From Chryseobacterium sp. ISL-80 (GTDB lineage Bacteria; Bacillota; Bacilli; Bacillales; Cytobacillaceae), in assembly GCA_018613055.1 (NCBI GenBank), contig JAGGQZ010000014.1, forward strand, positions 116,963-180,962: 64,000 nt of DNA, written 5' to 3'. Below are positions 56,604 to 64,000 of this stretch, piece after piece. Under the pieces are notes generated by a model that did not search any database, was not told where the DNA came from, and worked only from the letters and a program-made list of their open reading frames with translations. The position numbers and the translations under genes were made by a program. Every line of letters starts with the position of its first letter. Within the stretch, counting starts at the first letter, position 1.

Positions 56604-57131
56604 TTATGCTGCTGGGTTTACTTCTAGTTCTACTTTAATCTTGATGTCTTTACCAACCAGGACGCCGCCTGTTTCTAGTGCAGCATTCCATGTAAGACCG
56701 AAGTCTTCGCGGTTTACTTTTGCTTCTGCTTCGAAACCGTAAACTTCGACGCCCCATGGATTTGTGCCTTTGCCGCCGTATTCAACATCGAATGTGACTG
56801 GCTTTGTTACGTCTTTGATTGTTAGGTCGCCAGTTACTTTGTAATCGTCGCCATCGCGAGTGATGTTTGTTGATTTGAAATCGATTGTTGGATAGTTTTC
56901 AACATCAAAGAAATCTGCTGATTTCAGGTGGTTCTCGCGGTCCTCGCTGCGTGTGTCGATGCTTGCAACATCAATTTTGAATGCGATTGAAGCTGTTGTT
57001 AAGTCTGTCAGGTCTGCTGCTTCAACGTCAGCTGTATAAGAGCCGAATTGTCCTTTTACTTTTGATACCATCATGTGTTTCACTTCAAATCCGATTGCTG
57101 AGTGCGCCTGGTCTACTACAAATTTAGCCAT
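56604..57131 (-). CDS. yceI: YceI family protein (copy 2)
   Basis: A 175-residue YceI lipocalin-like protein almost identical to the copy at 26603, with a few substitutions (MAKFVVDQ for MAKWTVDQ, QFGSY for HFDSY). Family signatures VDQAHSAIGFEVKHMMVSKVKG, SADFFDVENYPTIDFKS and TGDLTIKDVTKPVTF are intact, so both copies are probably functional. It has its own perfect MhqR box (57156-57173), which places it in the same regulon as the mhq cluster 30 kb away. Confidence 0.9.
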   Translation of the reverse strand: MAKFVVDQAHSAIGFEVKHMMVSKVKGQFGSYTADVEAADLTDLTTASIAFKIDVASIDTRSEDRENHLKSADFFDVENYPTIDFKSTNITRDGDDYKVTGDLTIKDVTKPVTFDVEYGGKGTNPWGVEVYGFEAEAKVNREDFGLTWNAALETGGVLVGKDIKIKVELEVNPAA

Positions 57132-57155
57132 TATAAATTCCCCCTGTTTTGTTTT

Positions 57156-57173
57156 TATCTCGAATTCGAGATA
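57156..57173. promoter_or_regulatory. MhqR box before yceI copy 2
   Basis: TATCTCGAATTCGAGATA, identical to the palindrome at 27156-27173. A looser AATTCGAGATAAAT half-site follows about 40 bp further upstream (near 57211). Confidence 0.88.
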
Positions 57174-57292
57174 TGATTCTAAAAAAATATCTCAAAACTA
57201 ATTATTTTTAATTCGAGATAAATTTATCATAAAATGAACTTGATTGTCAATACCATTTTGCAAAAATAATTGCTTATAGACTAAACCCAATT

Positions 57293-57937
57293 TTATAACG
57301 CCTTCTCCTCCTTCCCTTTAAGCCTAATCTCCTCGATCCTCCACTTTTCCGTCATATCGTAAAAGCCCTCACCTTTTGACATGACGAATTGATAATTGTT
57401 TTCCAAATCGTCAACGGTAAGAAAAGTAAGGACGATTTTTCCTTTTTCAATATTAAACTCGCTAAGATCCAGGACTACACCGGGGTTCCATTCATGATTA
57501 CGATATTTAAAAGTAATAGTGCATGGACAATTGCCAGCACCATCAAAAGTGCCATAACCTATGAAATTTTGAAGCATTATAAATTCCATCGCTTCTTCAA
57601 TATTCCCCGCCGCTTTATAGCCTTCAACAACTTCGATTGCGTCCAAAAAGTCCTGATAGGAAACAGAGGATTGCGCTGCGGCCATTTCTTCCTCCAGGTT
57701 TGAAAGATTCACAGCCAGAGTATCATTCTCATTCTTCAAATCATCCGCCATCCTCAACCGGTTTCCGGCCTCTTCTTCCAACCTGGCCACTTTAATTTCT
57801 AGCCGTCTGTTATCCTCCTCAAGCTTCGATACAGAATCTGCCGACCTTGCATTATCCAAAAGAGCAATCACCGTAATGACCAATAAAATAACCAGTACTG
57901 AGGTTCCAAAATTTTTCTTCCCGCCCACCACTTTCAC
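57293..57937 (-). CDS. Membrane-anchored coiled-coil protein of unknown function (214 aa)
   Basis: One N-terminal membrane span (SVLVILLVITVIALL), then a coiled coil (about 35-95; DSVSKLEEDNRRLEIKVARLEEEAGNRL) and a C-terminal globular domain (about 100-214) with Cys-Pro-Cys and a beta-strand region. A GTG start follows AAAGGT. It lies 13 bp after the membrane gene at 57951, which suggests an operon. Function unknown. Confidence 0.65.
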   Translation of the reverse strand: MKVVGGKKNFGTSVLVILLVITVIALLDNARSADSVSKLEEDNRRLEIKVARLEEEAGNRLRMADDLKNENDTLAVNLSNLEEEMAAAQSSVSYQDFLDAIEVVEGYKAAGNIEEAMEFIMLQNFIGYGTFDGAGNCPCTITFKYRNHEWNPGVVLDLSEFNIEKGKIVLTFLTVDDLENNYQFVMSKGEGFYDMTEKWRIEEIRLKGKEEKAL

Positions 57938-57950
57938 CTCAATTACCTTT

Positions 57951-58397
57951 TTAAAATTTCACACTGACTTCTTCTTCATCTTCCCAATTCGGCTCAACAT
58001 TAGGAATGTATTTTTTCAATTCATCAGAGTAGTCTTCAGGCTCTACCATGTTAAAAAGTTCTATATCCACTTCGGTATCATCTTTTTTCAATAATCCAAG
58101 ATAGCTCGATGATCCTCTCCAAAAATGGTAAAAGCCTTTAAGTGACTCAATCTCCGCTGATTGCAGGTCTGATTTGATCCATCCATCCTCAACTACAAAA
58201 ACCACTTTTGGCTTGATCAAATAAATCGCCGCACGAAAGAAAATCGGGACAAAGAACATACATCCGATTCCCAATGCTATCAAAATCCAATTAATATTCA
58301 GGACGCCAAACAGCAATGCCAGCAAACCCGGAACCGCGAAAACCGCTGACCCTAAAAATTTCACGAACAGCCTTCTCCGCCTCATCACTACCTTCAT
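57951..58397 (-). CDS. Membrane protein of unknown function (148 aa)
   Basis: Two membrane spans (FLGSAVFAVPGLLALLFGVLNINWILIALGIGCMFFVPIFF) behind an Arg-rich start, then a soluble beta-rich domain (PKVVFVVEDGWIKSDLQSAEIESLKGFYHFWRGSSSYLGLLKKDD) that resembles small PH-like membrane-bound domains. Unknown function. Neighbour of the coiled-coil gene. Confidence 0.65.
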   Translation of the reverse strand: MKVVMRRRRLFVKFLGSAVFAVPGLLALLFGVLNINWILIALGIGCMFFVPIFFRAAIYLIKPKVVFVVEDGWIKSDLQSAEIESLKGFYHFWRGSSSYLGLLKKDDTEVDIELFNMVEPEDYSDELKKYIPNVEPNWEDEEEVSVKF

Positions 58398-58509
58398 ACT
58401 TTTGCCACCTTCCCATAGACATTTATAGGAAAATTATAAGCTTTCAATCTCTCTTTTTCAAAAATTTACCACAAGAGATTATATAAACCTACCTCCTGAA
58501 ATATACTGC

Positions 58510-58540
58510 AAAAAAACCCGCCCTCATCTCGAAGGCGGAT
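58510..58540 (-). terminator. Terminator of the double-GNAT gene
   Basis: CCGCC pairs with GGCGG over a 12-base loop and on the minus strand is followed by GTTTTTTTG. Confidence 0.7.
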
Positions 58541-58544
58541 GCTT

Positions 58545-59447
58545 TTACGATCTCAGTTCGAAATAATCCATTGTGGATGTCTCTTCAAAACCGCATGATT
58601 TATAGAGATTGAGCGCATTGGAATTGTCTGCCGCTACCTGCAGCATGATTTCCTGCGCGTTCGCTTCTTTTAATTTTTCAATCGCCAGCAACAATAGTGA
58701 CCGCCCGTATCCTTTGCGACGGTGCTCCGGCAGTACGCCAAGGCCAAAAATCGCTCCAAGCTTCGAGGTCAGCTGCAGATTCACTTTCCCGATGATTTGC
58801 CCGTCTTTTTCAACAAGGTACGAAGTCATCCCCCGCTTTTCCTCTTCCTCGGGAAGAATCATATCCTCGGCTTCGACACTTTCTCCGATATCGTTAAAAT
58901 AAATCACATTCTGCCTGGCGATTTCCTGCGCATCCGCATTTGTCGCTTTCCTGAATGTCAGACCTTCCAGCTTCTCTGTCGCAAAAGCAGGCGCTACTTT
59001 TTTCAAAAACATCTCATATTCCGTGTGCTTATATTGTGCTCCACTCCCAGCAATAAACCCTTGCCCGGCAGCCGAATTGCGATCACTTAACAGCAGCATG
59101 CTCCCTGAATCCCTGCGTTTCCACTCATCGACAACAAGCTTAAACAACTTTGAAAAAATCCCCTGGCGCCGATACTCCGGATCGACCATCCCATTAACTT
59201 CCCATGGTCCGCCAAAGCTGCAAATGCCAATATAGCCAATCAGGCTTTCCCCATCGAAGTACATGAATTCATTCACCGCCTGAATGCCCTTGTCATTTCC
59301 GCTTACGCCCAGTTTATAATCAAGCTCCAGCTTTAAAGCAGTGCGGTCATGTTCGCTGCATCGCTCCTGGAGCTGGCCGATGATTTCATAATCTTCTCCA
59401 TCAATACCCTCTTTTAATTTGATCCACGGTTTCCCGATTTTCCTCAC
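58545..59447 (-). CDS. GNAT acetyltransferase with two GNAT domains
   Basis: About 300 residues with two GNAT domains. The N-terminal one carries GMVDPEYRRQGIFSKLFKLVVDEW, and the C-terminal one LGVLPEHRRKGYGRSLLLLAIEKLKEANAQEIMLQVAADNSNALNLYKSCGFEE; both have the Arg-Arg-x-Gly acetyl-CoA loop, the second the fuller motif B. I chose the GTG at 59447 behind GGGGTG; a longer frame starts at 59519. It overlaps the small membrane gene upstream (59401-59643). Substrate unknown. Confidence 0.78.
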   Translation of the reverse strand: MRKIGKPWIKLKEGIDGEDYEIIGQLQERCSEHDRTALKLELDYKLGVSGNDKGIQAVNEFMYFDGESLIGYIGICSFGGPWEVNGMVDPEYRRQGIFSKLFKLVVDEWKRRDSGSMLLLSDRNSAAGQGFIAGSGAQYKHTEYEMFLKKVAPAFATEKLEGLTFRKATNADAQEIARQNVIYFNDIGESVEAEDMILPEEEEKRGMTSYLVEKDGQIIGKVNLQLTSKLGAIFGLGVLPEHRRKGYGRSLLLLAIEKLKEANAQEIMLQVAADNSNALNLYKSCGFEETSTMDYFELRS

Positions 59448-59643
59448 GGGCAGCACCCCATCTGTATAAAATCCCCATAATAAAGGACGTAACCATGATA
59501 ACAAGCGGAGCCACCACACTGCGGTCCAGCCCTTCCATGATTCCAGCCACCATGATCCCCACCAGCATGAAACCTGATAGGATACAATAGAGTAAAGACT
59601 GGTCCTTCTTCTGTTTGGTCGTATATTTTATTCGCTTAACCAG
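59401..59643 (-). CDS. Small membrane protein, start uncertain (about 80 aa)
   Basis: Two hydrophobic segments (SLLYCILSGFMLVGIMVAGIM and VVAPLVIMVTSFIMGILY) preceded by a Lys-rich start (KRIKYTTKQKKDQ). AGAGGTG lies seven bases before a CTG at 59643, and no ATG, GTG or TTG lies between there and the membrane part, so the start codon is not settled. Its 3' end overlaps the start of the GNAT gene by about 47 bp. Confidence 0.5.
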   Translation of the reverse strand: MVKRIKYTTKQKKDQSLLYCILSGFMLVGIMVAGIMEGLDRSVVAPLVIMVTSFIMGILYRWGAAREENRETVDQIKRGY

Positions 59644-59756
59644 CGGTTCACACCTCTTTGTTCTAAGAAAAATATCGCACTTACCTGCCACCAATAAAAA
59701 ATGGCTCCCTGTCATACCGGAGGCCATTTCTATATAAAAGGGGGATGTTACAAAGG

Positions 59757-60281
59757 TTAAGCAGCGTTGCGTTCGACGGCTTCTCCGCGTTTGAATACTG
59801 TTTTGCGGATGAATGGAACAACCCAGCGGTCAAGGCCGTATTTTCCAGCGTTGAAACCAGCAGCCAGGATGATAAAGCCGAAGAAGATGTCAGTTGGGTT
59901 GTGAGATACAGTTCCGGCAAGGAAGAAGCTGAAGTTCATCACAAGGCCGAAGAACATTGCGGCAGTTGTCAGTGTTCCAAGCAGCAATCCAAGTCCAACT
60001 AGGAATTCCCCAAGCGGCACGATTGTGTTGAAAATATCCACATTCGGGATCGCGAAGTTTTCAAGGAAGTTCACGTACCAGCCGTACACCATATGTCCGT
60101 CTGGACCTTTAACAGGGTTTGCGACCGCTCCTTTTAAAAATCCGCTAGCGTCAAATCCAGGGCCAGTCAATTTACCCCATCCAGCAGTCATCCAGTTGTA
60201 TCCAAGCCATACCCTAATGACAGTCAATATACCAGCAGCAACATTGTTTTCTCTTAACCATTTTGCAAACATGTTCCTCAC
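59757..60281 (-). CDS. DoxX family membrane protein (copy A)
   Basis: A 174-residue DoxX/DoxD-type membrane protein with about five hydrophobic segments (VAAGILTVIRVWLGYNWMTAGWGKL, FNTIVPLGEFLVGLGLLLGTLTTAAMFFG, DIFFGFIILAAGFNAG). DoxX members donate electrons to or from quinones. It is nearly identical to copy B at 62447; only the last residues differ (AVERNAA against DGVRNAA). An Fnr-type box TGTGAATGAATTCACA lies 68 bp upstream of the start. It is distinct from the 132-aa DoxX at 25649. Confidence 0.85.
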   Translation of the reverse strand: MRNMFAKWLRENNVAAGILTVIRVWLGYNWMTAGWGKLTGPGFDASGFLKGAVANPVKGPDGHMVYGWYVNFLENFAIPNVDIFNTIVPLGEFLVGLGLLLGTLTTAAMFFGLVMNFSFFLAGTVSHNPTDIFFGFIILAAGFNAGKYGLDRWVVPFIRKTVFKRGEAVERNAA

Positions 60282-60348
60282 TCCATTAAGTTAATTAGTA
60301 TTATTACACTTATAAGATATCAAATTAATCTTGAAAATAGTGGGTTTT

Positions 60349-60364
60349 GTGAATGAATTCACAA
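60349..60364. promoter_or_regulatory. Fnr-type box before DoxX copy A
   Basis: TGTGAATGAATTCACA fits the Fnr/Crp-type consensus TGTGA-N6-TCACA of Bacillus. The equivalent site before copy B is TGTGAAACTGTTCACA. The six inner bases differ but the arms are kept, which suggests selection for the site. Confidence 0.7.
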
Positions 60365-60579
60365 TTCCGTTGAAATCTTTTGAACGAATGGTGACAATGA
60401 CGTTTTTAGGGGGCTCTTTTTAAAAAGGGGGTCTTTCCTTGACTGTTGCTGACCGTCTTTCATTTGCGTTTTATCAGAATCCGGTCTTGCACCTCAGCAA
60501 AAATTCCTTCCTCCCTCCTGCATATCGCTCCAACTTCTAGACATCATAAGGATGACTAAACCAACTAGGAGTGATCAGG

Positions 60580-61266
60580 ATGAAAAAATCAATCATCATC
60601 GCTGGATGCGCTGTTTTTACAATGGGCTTGGCCGGATGCGGAGCGAATAACAATGCAGCCGATAACAATCGTGACCAGCAGGTAGAAATCAACCAGGTCA
60701 GACGAGGTCCTGTTACTAACGAAGGAAACGGACTTCAGCTTGCTGATCGCACGGAACGCCAAATTGAACAGATGCCAGAGGTTGATGATGCACGGGTCAT
60801 CATCTCCGACAACAATGCGTATGTTGGTGTGAGACTTTCGGACAATAACATCGACAACGATGGAAATGCACGGGTTAATGACGCAATGGATGGCAACGGC
60901 AGGACTTTCGCCGAAAATGGCCGCGTTGACCAGGATGACACCTCAGCCGGGAATGATGGCATCATTGACGGCCAGGGCGATGCTGGGAAAGACCGCAGGC
61001 ATGCCGGCAATGACGGTGCCAATATATCGGGCAATGACATGAATGGAACGGCCCGCAATAATGGCGAGGACTTCACTTTATTGGAAAAGCAGATTGAGCA
61101 GAGAGTCCGCCAGACCAACAAAGGGATCGACAGAGTTTACGTTTCCGTTGACCGCAACGCTTATAACAGAATGGGAACATTCGCCGATGATATCCGCACC
61201 GACAGAAATAGGGATGGCCTATTCGAAGACTTCCGCAATTCGATGGACGATCTCTTCGGTAGATAA
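60580..61266 (+). CDS. YhcN/YlaJ family sporulation lipoprotein
   Basis: A 228-residue lipoprotein: signal segment (KKSIIIAGCAVFTMGLAGCG) with lipobox LAGC, then a YhcN/YlaJ-type domain (about 50-90; ADRTERQIEQMPEVDDARVIISDNNAYVGVRLSD) and a Gly/Asp/Asn-rich low-complexity middle (about 92-160), followed by a second similar module (LEKQIEQRVRQTNKGIDRVYVSVDRNAYNRM). Two copies of the domain in one protein is the typical layout. Expected on the inner spore membrane or spore coat. ATG at 60580. Confidence 0.82.
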   Translation: MKKSIIIAGCAVFTMGLAGCGANNNAADNNRDQQVEINQVRRGPVTNEGNGLQLADRTERQIEQMPEVDDARVIISDNNAYVGVRLSDNNIDNDGNARVNDAMDGNGRTFAENGRVDQDDTSAGNDGIIDGQGDAGKDRRHAGNDGANISGNDMNGTARNNGEDFTLLEKQIEQRVRQTNKGIDRVYVSVDRNAYNRMGTFADDIRTDRNRDGLFEDFRNSMDDLFGR

Positions 61267-61270
61267 AATC

Positions 61271-61302
61271 AAAAGCATAGGATTTGCTTCCTATGCTTTT
61301 TT
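61271..61302 (+). terminator. Terminator after the YhcN/YlaJ gene
   Basis: AAAAGCATAGGA pairs with TCCTATGCTTTT around TTTGCT, followed by TTG. Confidence 0.8.
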
Positions 61303-61358
61303 GTTGCCCATAAAACTGGATTTGCTTCCTATGTTTTTTTTTGTTGCCCAGTAAAACA
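61280..61358. repeat. Tandem duplication of a terminator half
   Basis: GGATTTGCTTCCTATG plus a T-run and TTGTTGCCCA occurs twice in a row (near 61280 and 61319), about 39 bp apart. The second copy has lost its 5' stem arm, so it cannot form the full hairpin. Confidence 0.6.
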
Positions 61359-61415
61359 GGAATTCCTCCCTTTCCTCGCGAAATATAGCTTAGATCTATA
61401 CTAAGGGAGATGAAC

Positions 61416-62387
61416 ATGGTCGTTGAAACTGAGATAAAAGAAGAAATCTTTGAAGCGGTCACTCGTCTGTTTGGAATCGAAATTCAGGAATGGAATCAAA
61501 TCCACTTAGGATACAGGAACTTAAAATGGCGAGTCAAAACAGCTGCCGGCGATTTGTTTGTGAAGCAATATAACAAGGATCGATACCCGGAGGCAAGGGT
61601 GCCAGGCCTGGAAAAAGCGTTGCAGATCCAAAACACGTTATTCCTGGAGGGCCTGCCCTGTCCTGAGCTTTTTTCCTATAAAGGAAATTTCGTCTTGAAT
61701 ACGGAGAACGGTGAACGCTTCGTTCTCATGGGTTTTAATAAGGGATTCACCCTCCGCCCTGGAACCGCGAACCCCTCGCAAATGCACATTCTGGGGAAGG
61801 TTATTGGCAGAATGCATGTACTGCTTGAAAAAAATATCGCTAGGGAACCGCTGCATTGGGACATTCTCTCCAAACCTGAAATGCTGGAAAACTGGAATGA
61901 GAGATATGACGAAACCATTGCTCTTGATTGCAGCAAAACTCTTCATCAGTTGGAGAAACAAAGAAGGATTCTCGCGGAAAACGATACATCCTTATTTGCT
62001 CAATGCGAAAAAGGGTGGGCACATTGGGACTTGTTTGCGGATAATATTTTATTCAGCGAAAATGAGGTTTCTTCGATTCTTGATTTTGATCGTATGAATG
62101 TTGTCTATACCGATTTTGATATTTCAAGGCCCATCTTGTCATGCTGCATTCATGAAAATCAAATAAGCGTTGACGGCGTTTCGGCGTTTGTCAGCGGTTA
62201 CCGCGAATTCAAACCGTTGCCGCTTGAAAAACTGGTACGTTCGATAAAACTAACCTGGTGGAGAGAGGCCGAATGGATTCGGGTTGAAAAGCCAGGAGAT
62301 TCCACTCCCATCAAACGGTTCCGCGAAGAGAATATATGGATAGCAGAAAATTGGGATTGCCTGGAGGACTTGTTTTCAGGAATATAA
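61416..62387 (+). CDS. Aminoglycoside phosphotransferase family protein (APH-like kinase)
   Basis: A protein-kinase-like small-molecule phosphotransferase of about 323 residues. FVKQYNK is the nucleotide-binding Lys segment, GWAHWDLFADNILF holds the catalytic Asp and downstream Asn (H-x-D-x4-N), and SILDFDR the metal-binding Asp. The family includes aminoglycoside kinases, choline kinases and spore coat kinases such as CotS. The substrate is not evident; a spore-coat or sugar role is possible. The ATG at 61416 follows AAGGGAG. Confidence 0.8.
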   Translation: MVVETEIKEEIFEAVTRLFGIEIQEWNQIHLGYRNLKWRVKTAAGDLFVKQYNKDRYPEARVPGLEKALQIQNTLFLEGLPCPELFSYKGNFVLNTENGERFVLMGFNKGFTLRPGTANPSQMHILGKVIGRMHVLLEKNIAREPLHWDILSKPEMLENWNERYDETIALDCSKTLHQLEKQRRILAENDTSLFAQCEKGWAHWDLFADNILFSENEVSSILDFDRMNVVYTDFDISRPILSCCIHENQISVDGVSAFVSGYREFKPLPLEKLVRSIKLTWWREAEWIRVEKPGDSTPIKRFREENIWIAENWDCLEDLFSGI

Positions 62388-62390
62388 AAA

Positions 62391-62420
62391 TGCTGCCGGG
62401 GATTTCCCGGCAGCACTATT
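62391..62420 (+). terminator. Terminator after the APH-like gene
   Basis: TGCTGCCGGG pairs with CCCGGCAGCA around GATTT, followed by CTATTT. It can also serve the convergent DoxX gene. Confidence 0.8.
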
Positions 62421-62446
62421 TATGAATATGGGGGAGTTAACTCAGG

Positions 62447-62971
62447 TTAAGCAGCGTTTCGGACACCATCTTCTCCGCGTTTGAAAACTGTTTTGCGGAT
62501 GAATGGAACAACCCAGCGGTCAAGTCCGTATTTACCAGCGTTGAAGCCAGCAGCTAGGATGATGAATCCGAAGAAGATGTCAGTTGGGTTGTGAGATACA
62601 GTTCCAGCAAGGAAGAAGCTAAAGTTCATCACTAAGCCGAAGAACATTGCGGCAGTTGTCAGTGTTCCAAGCAGCAATCCAAGTCCAACAAGGAATTCCC
62701 CTAGCGGCACGATTGTGTTGAAGATATCCACATTCGGGATCGCGAAATTTTCAAGGAAGTTCACGTACCAGCCGTACACCATATGTCCATCCGGACCTTT
62801 TACCGGGTTGGCGACCGCTCCTTTTAAAAATCCACTAGCGTCGAATCCAGGGCCAGTCAGTTTACCCCATCCAGCAGTCATCCAGTTGTATCCAAGCCAT
62901 ACCCTAATGACAGTCAATATACCAGCAGCAACATTGTTTTCTCTTAACCATTTTGCAAACATGTTCCTCAC
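62447..62971 (-). CDS. DoxX family membrane protein (copy B)
   Basis: Second copy of the 174-residue DoxX/DoxD-type protein, identical to copy A over the first 167 residues and different only at the tail (DGVRNAA). Most DNA differences between the copies are silent, which points to selection on the protein or gene conversion. The similarity extends through the promoter to about 63087. An Fnr-type box lies 67 bp upstream. Expected quinone-linked membrane redox subunit. Confidence 0.85.
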   Translation of the reverse strand: MRNMFAKWLRENNVAAGILTVIRVWLGYNWMTAGWGKLTGPGFDASGFLKGAVANPVKGPDGHMVYGWYVNFLENFAIPNVDIFNTIVPLGEFLVGLGLLLGTLTTAAMFFGLVMNFSFFLAGTVSHNPTDIFFGFIILAAGFNAGKYGLDRWVVPFIRKTVFKRGEDGVRNAA

Positions 62972-63037
62972 TCCAATAATTTAATTAGTATTATTACACT
63001 CTTAAGATATCAAATATATCTCGAAAATAGGGGGATT

Positions 63038-63053
63038 TGTGAAACTGTTCACA
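63038..63053. promoter_or_regulatory. Fnr-type box before DoxX copy B
   Basis: TGTGAAACTGTTCACA, matching TGTGA-N6-TCACA exactly, at the same distance from the start codon as in copy A. Confidence 0.7.
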
Positions 63054-63188
63054 TTTCTGTTGAAATGTTTTGACCGAATGGTGACAGCCTCTCACCGACT
63101 GGTCATGTTCTCCTCTAAATGCCCCCTTATAATCACATTTCGGGCAGCCAGAAGAAAAGGATAATGTGCATTTTAGGAAGAGCGGCCC

Positions 63189-64000
63189 TGATTCGGACAG
63201 CTTTTCGCCTGGGAGCACCATACTTGTCCGAAGTCGCCCCCAGTTCGGACAGCTTTTCGGCTGGGAGCACCAAACTTGTCCGAAGTTGACACTAGTTCGG
63301 ACAGCTTTCCGCATAGAAGCACTAAACTTGTCCGAAGTTGACCCTAGTTCGGACAGCTTTTCGCCTGGGAGCGCCAAACTTGTCCGAAGTCGACACTAGT
63401 TCGGACAGCTTTTCGCCTGGGAGCGCCAAACTTGTCCGAAGTTGCCCCTGATTCAGACAGCTTTTCGTCTAGGAGCACCAAACCTGTCCGAAGTTGGCCC
63501 TGATTCAGACAGCTTTTCGTCTAGGAGCACCAAACCTGTCCGAAGTTGACCCTGATTCAGACAGCTTTTCGTCTGGGAGCTCCAAACCTGTCCGAAGTTG
63601 ACACTAGTTCGGACAGCTTTCCGCTTAGAAGCACTAAACTTGTCCGAAGTTGACCCTAGTTCGGACAGCTTTTCGACTGGGAGTACCAAACTTGTCCGAA
63701 GTCGACCCTAGTTCGGACAGCTTTTCGACTGGGAGCTCCAAACCTGTCCGAAGTTGGCCCTGATTCAGACAGCTTTTCGTCTAGGAGCACCAAACCTGTC
63801 CGAAGTTGGCCCTGATTCAGACAGCTTTTCGTCTAGGAGCACCAAACCTGTCCGAAGTTGACCCTGATTCAGACAGCTTTTCGTCTGGGAGCGCCAAACT
63901 TGTCCGAAGTTGCCCCTGGTTCGGACAGCTTTTCGCCTGGATGCACCAAACTTGTCCGAAGTCGCCCCCAGTTCGGACAGCTTTTCGACTGGGAGCACCA
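63189..64000. repeat. Array of at least 16 hairpin repeats, 52-bp period (GACAGCTTT family)
   Basis: Units read TTCGGACAGCTTTTCGCCTG and CCAAACTTGTCCGAAGTTG, spaced exactly 52 bp (GGACAG at 63195 and 63247). TTCGGACA and TGTCCGAA are perfect inverted arms in most units. Units at 63456-63611 are copied at 63768-63923, 312 bp (six units) away. The array runs off the right edge. Confidence 0.9.

Noticed and set aside
55725..56627. 300-codon open frame across the 55.7-56.5 kb array
   Set aside because: It translates the 52-bp hairpin repeats. Because 52 is not a multiple of three the protein repeats every three units, as expected for non-coding tandem DNA, and there is no ribosome site.
62994..63998. 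Open frames of 77-127 codons across the rightmost array
   Set aside because: Same artefact of the tandem repeats, with no start site and with low-complexity periodic products.

Overview
The window looks like chromosomal DNA of a low-GC, spore-forming Bacillaceae (Bacillus/Mesobacillus type). The signs are strong AGGAGG ribosome sites, frequent TTG/GTG starts, DUF3231, YhcN/YlaJ and SASP-like spore proteins, ydaO-type c-di-AMP riboswitches, an Mhq quinone-resistance cluster with MhqR boxes, and Fnr-type boxes. No rRNA, tRNA, CRISPR array, prophage or complete insertion sequence was seen.

Layout. 0-6 kb: start of a nitroreductase, a thioesterase, an acyl-ACP desaturase, a PfkB sugar kinase, an RsbR-like STAS protein, and two arrays of 53-bp hairpin repeats. 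6-12 kb: a TetR-Spx-RelP (small alarmone synthetase) operon with three operator boxes, then a PlcR-like TPR regulator facing a 40-residue PapR-like pre-peptide, two secreted proteins and a LuxR protein with a degenerate receiver. 12-23 kb: a MarR/nitroreductase/monooxygenase operon, a DUF2087/GIY-YIG pair, an acetylxylan-type esterase, a SurA-like lipoprotein, a TspO-like protein, an S66 peptidase and a threonine dehydratase. 23-28 kb: the mhq cluster (MhqR, DoxX protein, two ring-cleaving dioxygenases, MhqD hydrolase) with YceI and an SDR dehydrogenase.

28-47 kb: three transport genes (one dicarboxylate/amino acid symporter, two KtrB-type potassium channels), each behind its own c-di-AMP riboswitch. 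Around them lie DUF3231, a ferritin, DUF2207, GNATs, a MEDS-domain protein, a sigma/anti-sigma fusion and a PadR/HAAS pair. 47-64 kb: a cupin, a hotdog thioesterase, many small membrane proteins, an AI-2E family permease, an MFS permease, a second YceI under an MhqR box, and two nearly identical DoxX genes about 2.7 kb apart, each behind an Fnr-type box.

The most unusual feature is six intergenic arrays of hairpin repeats with a 52-53 bp period (two sequence families). In one family the bases flanking the stem co-vary. The second candidate for a new system is the PlcR-like regulator, its pre-peptide and a shared 16-bp operator-like site. Short GGGACGG..CCGTCCC hairpins and two MITE-like elements are scattered through the rest.
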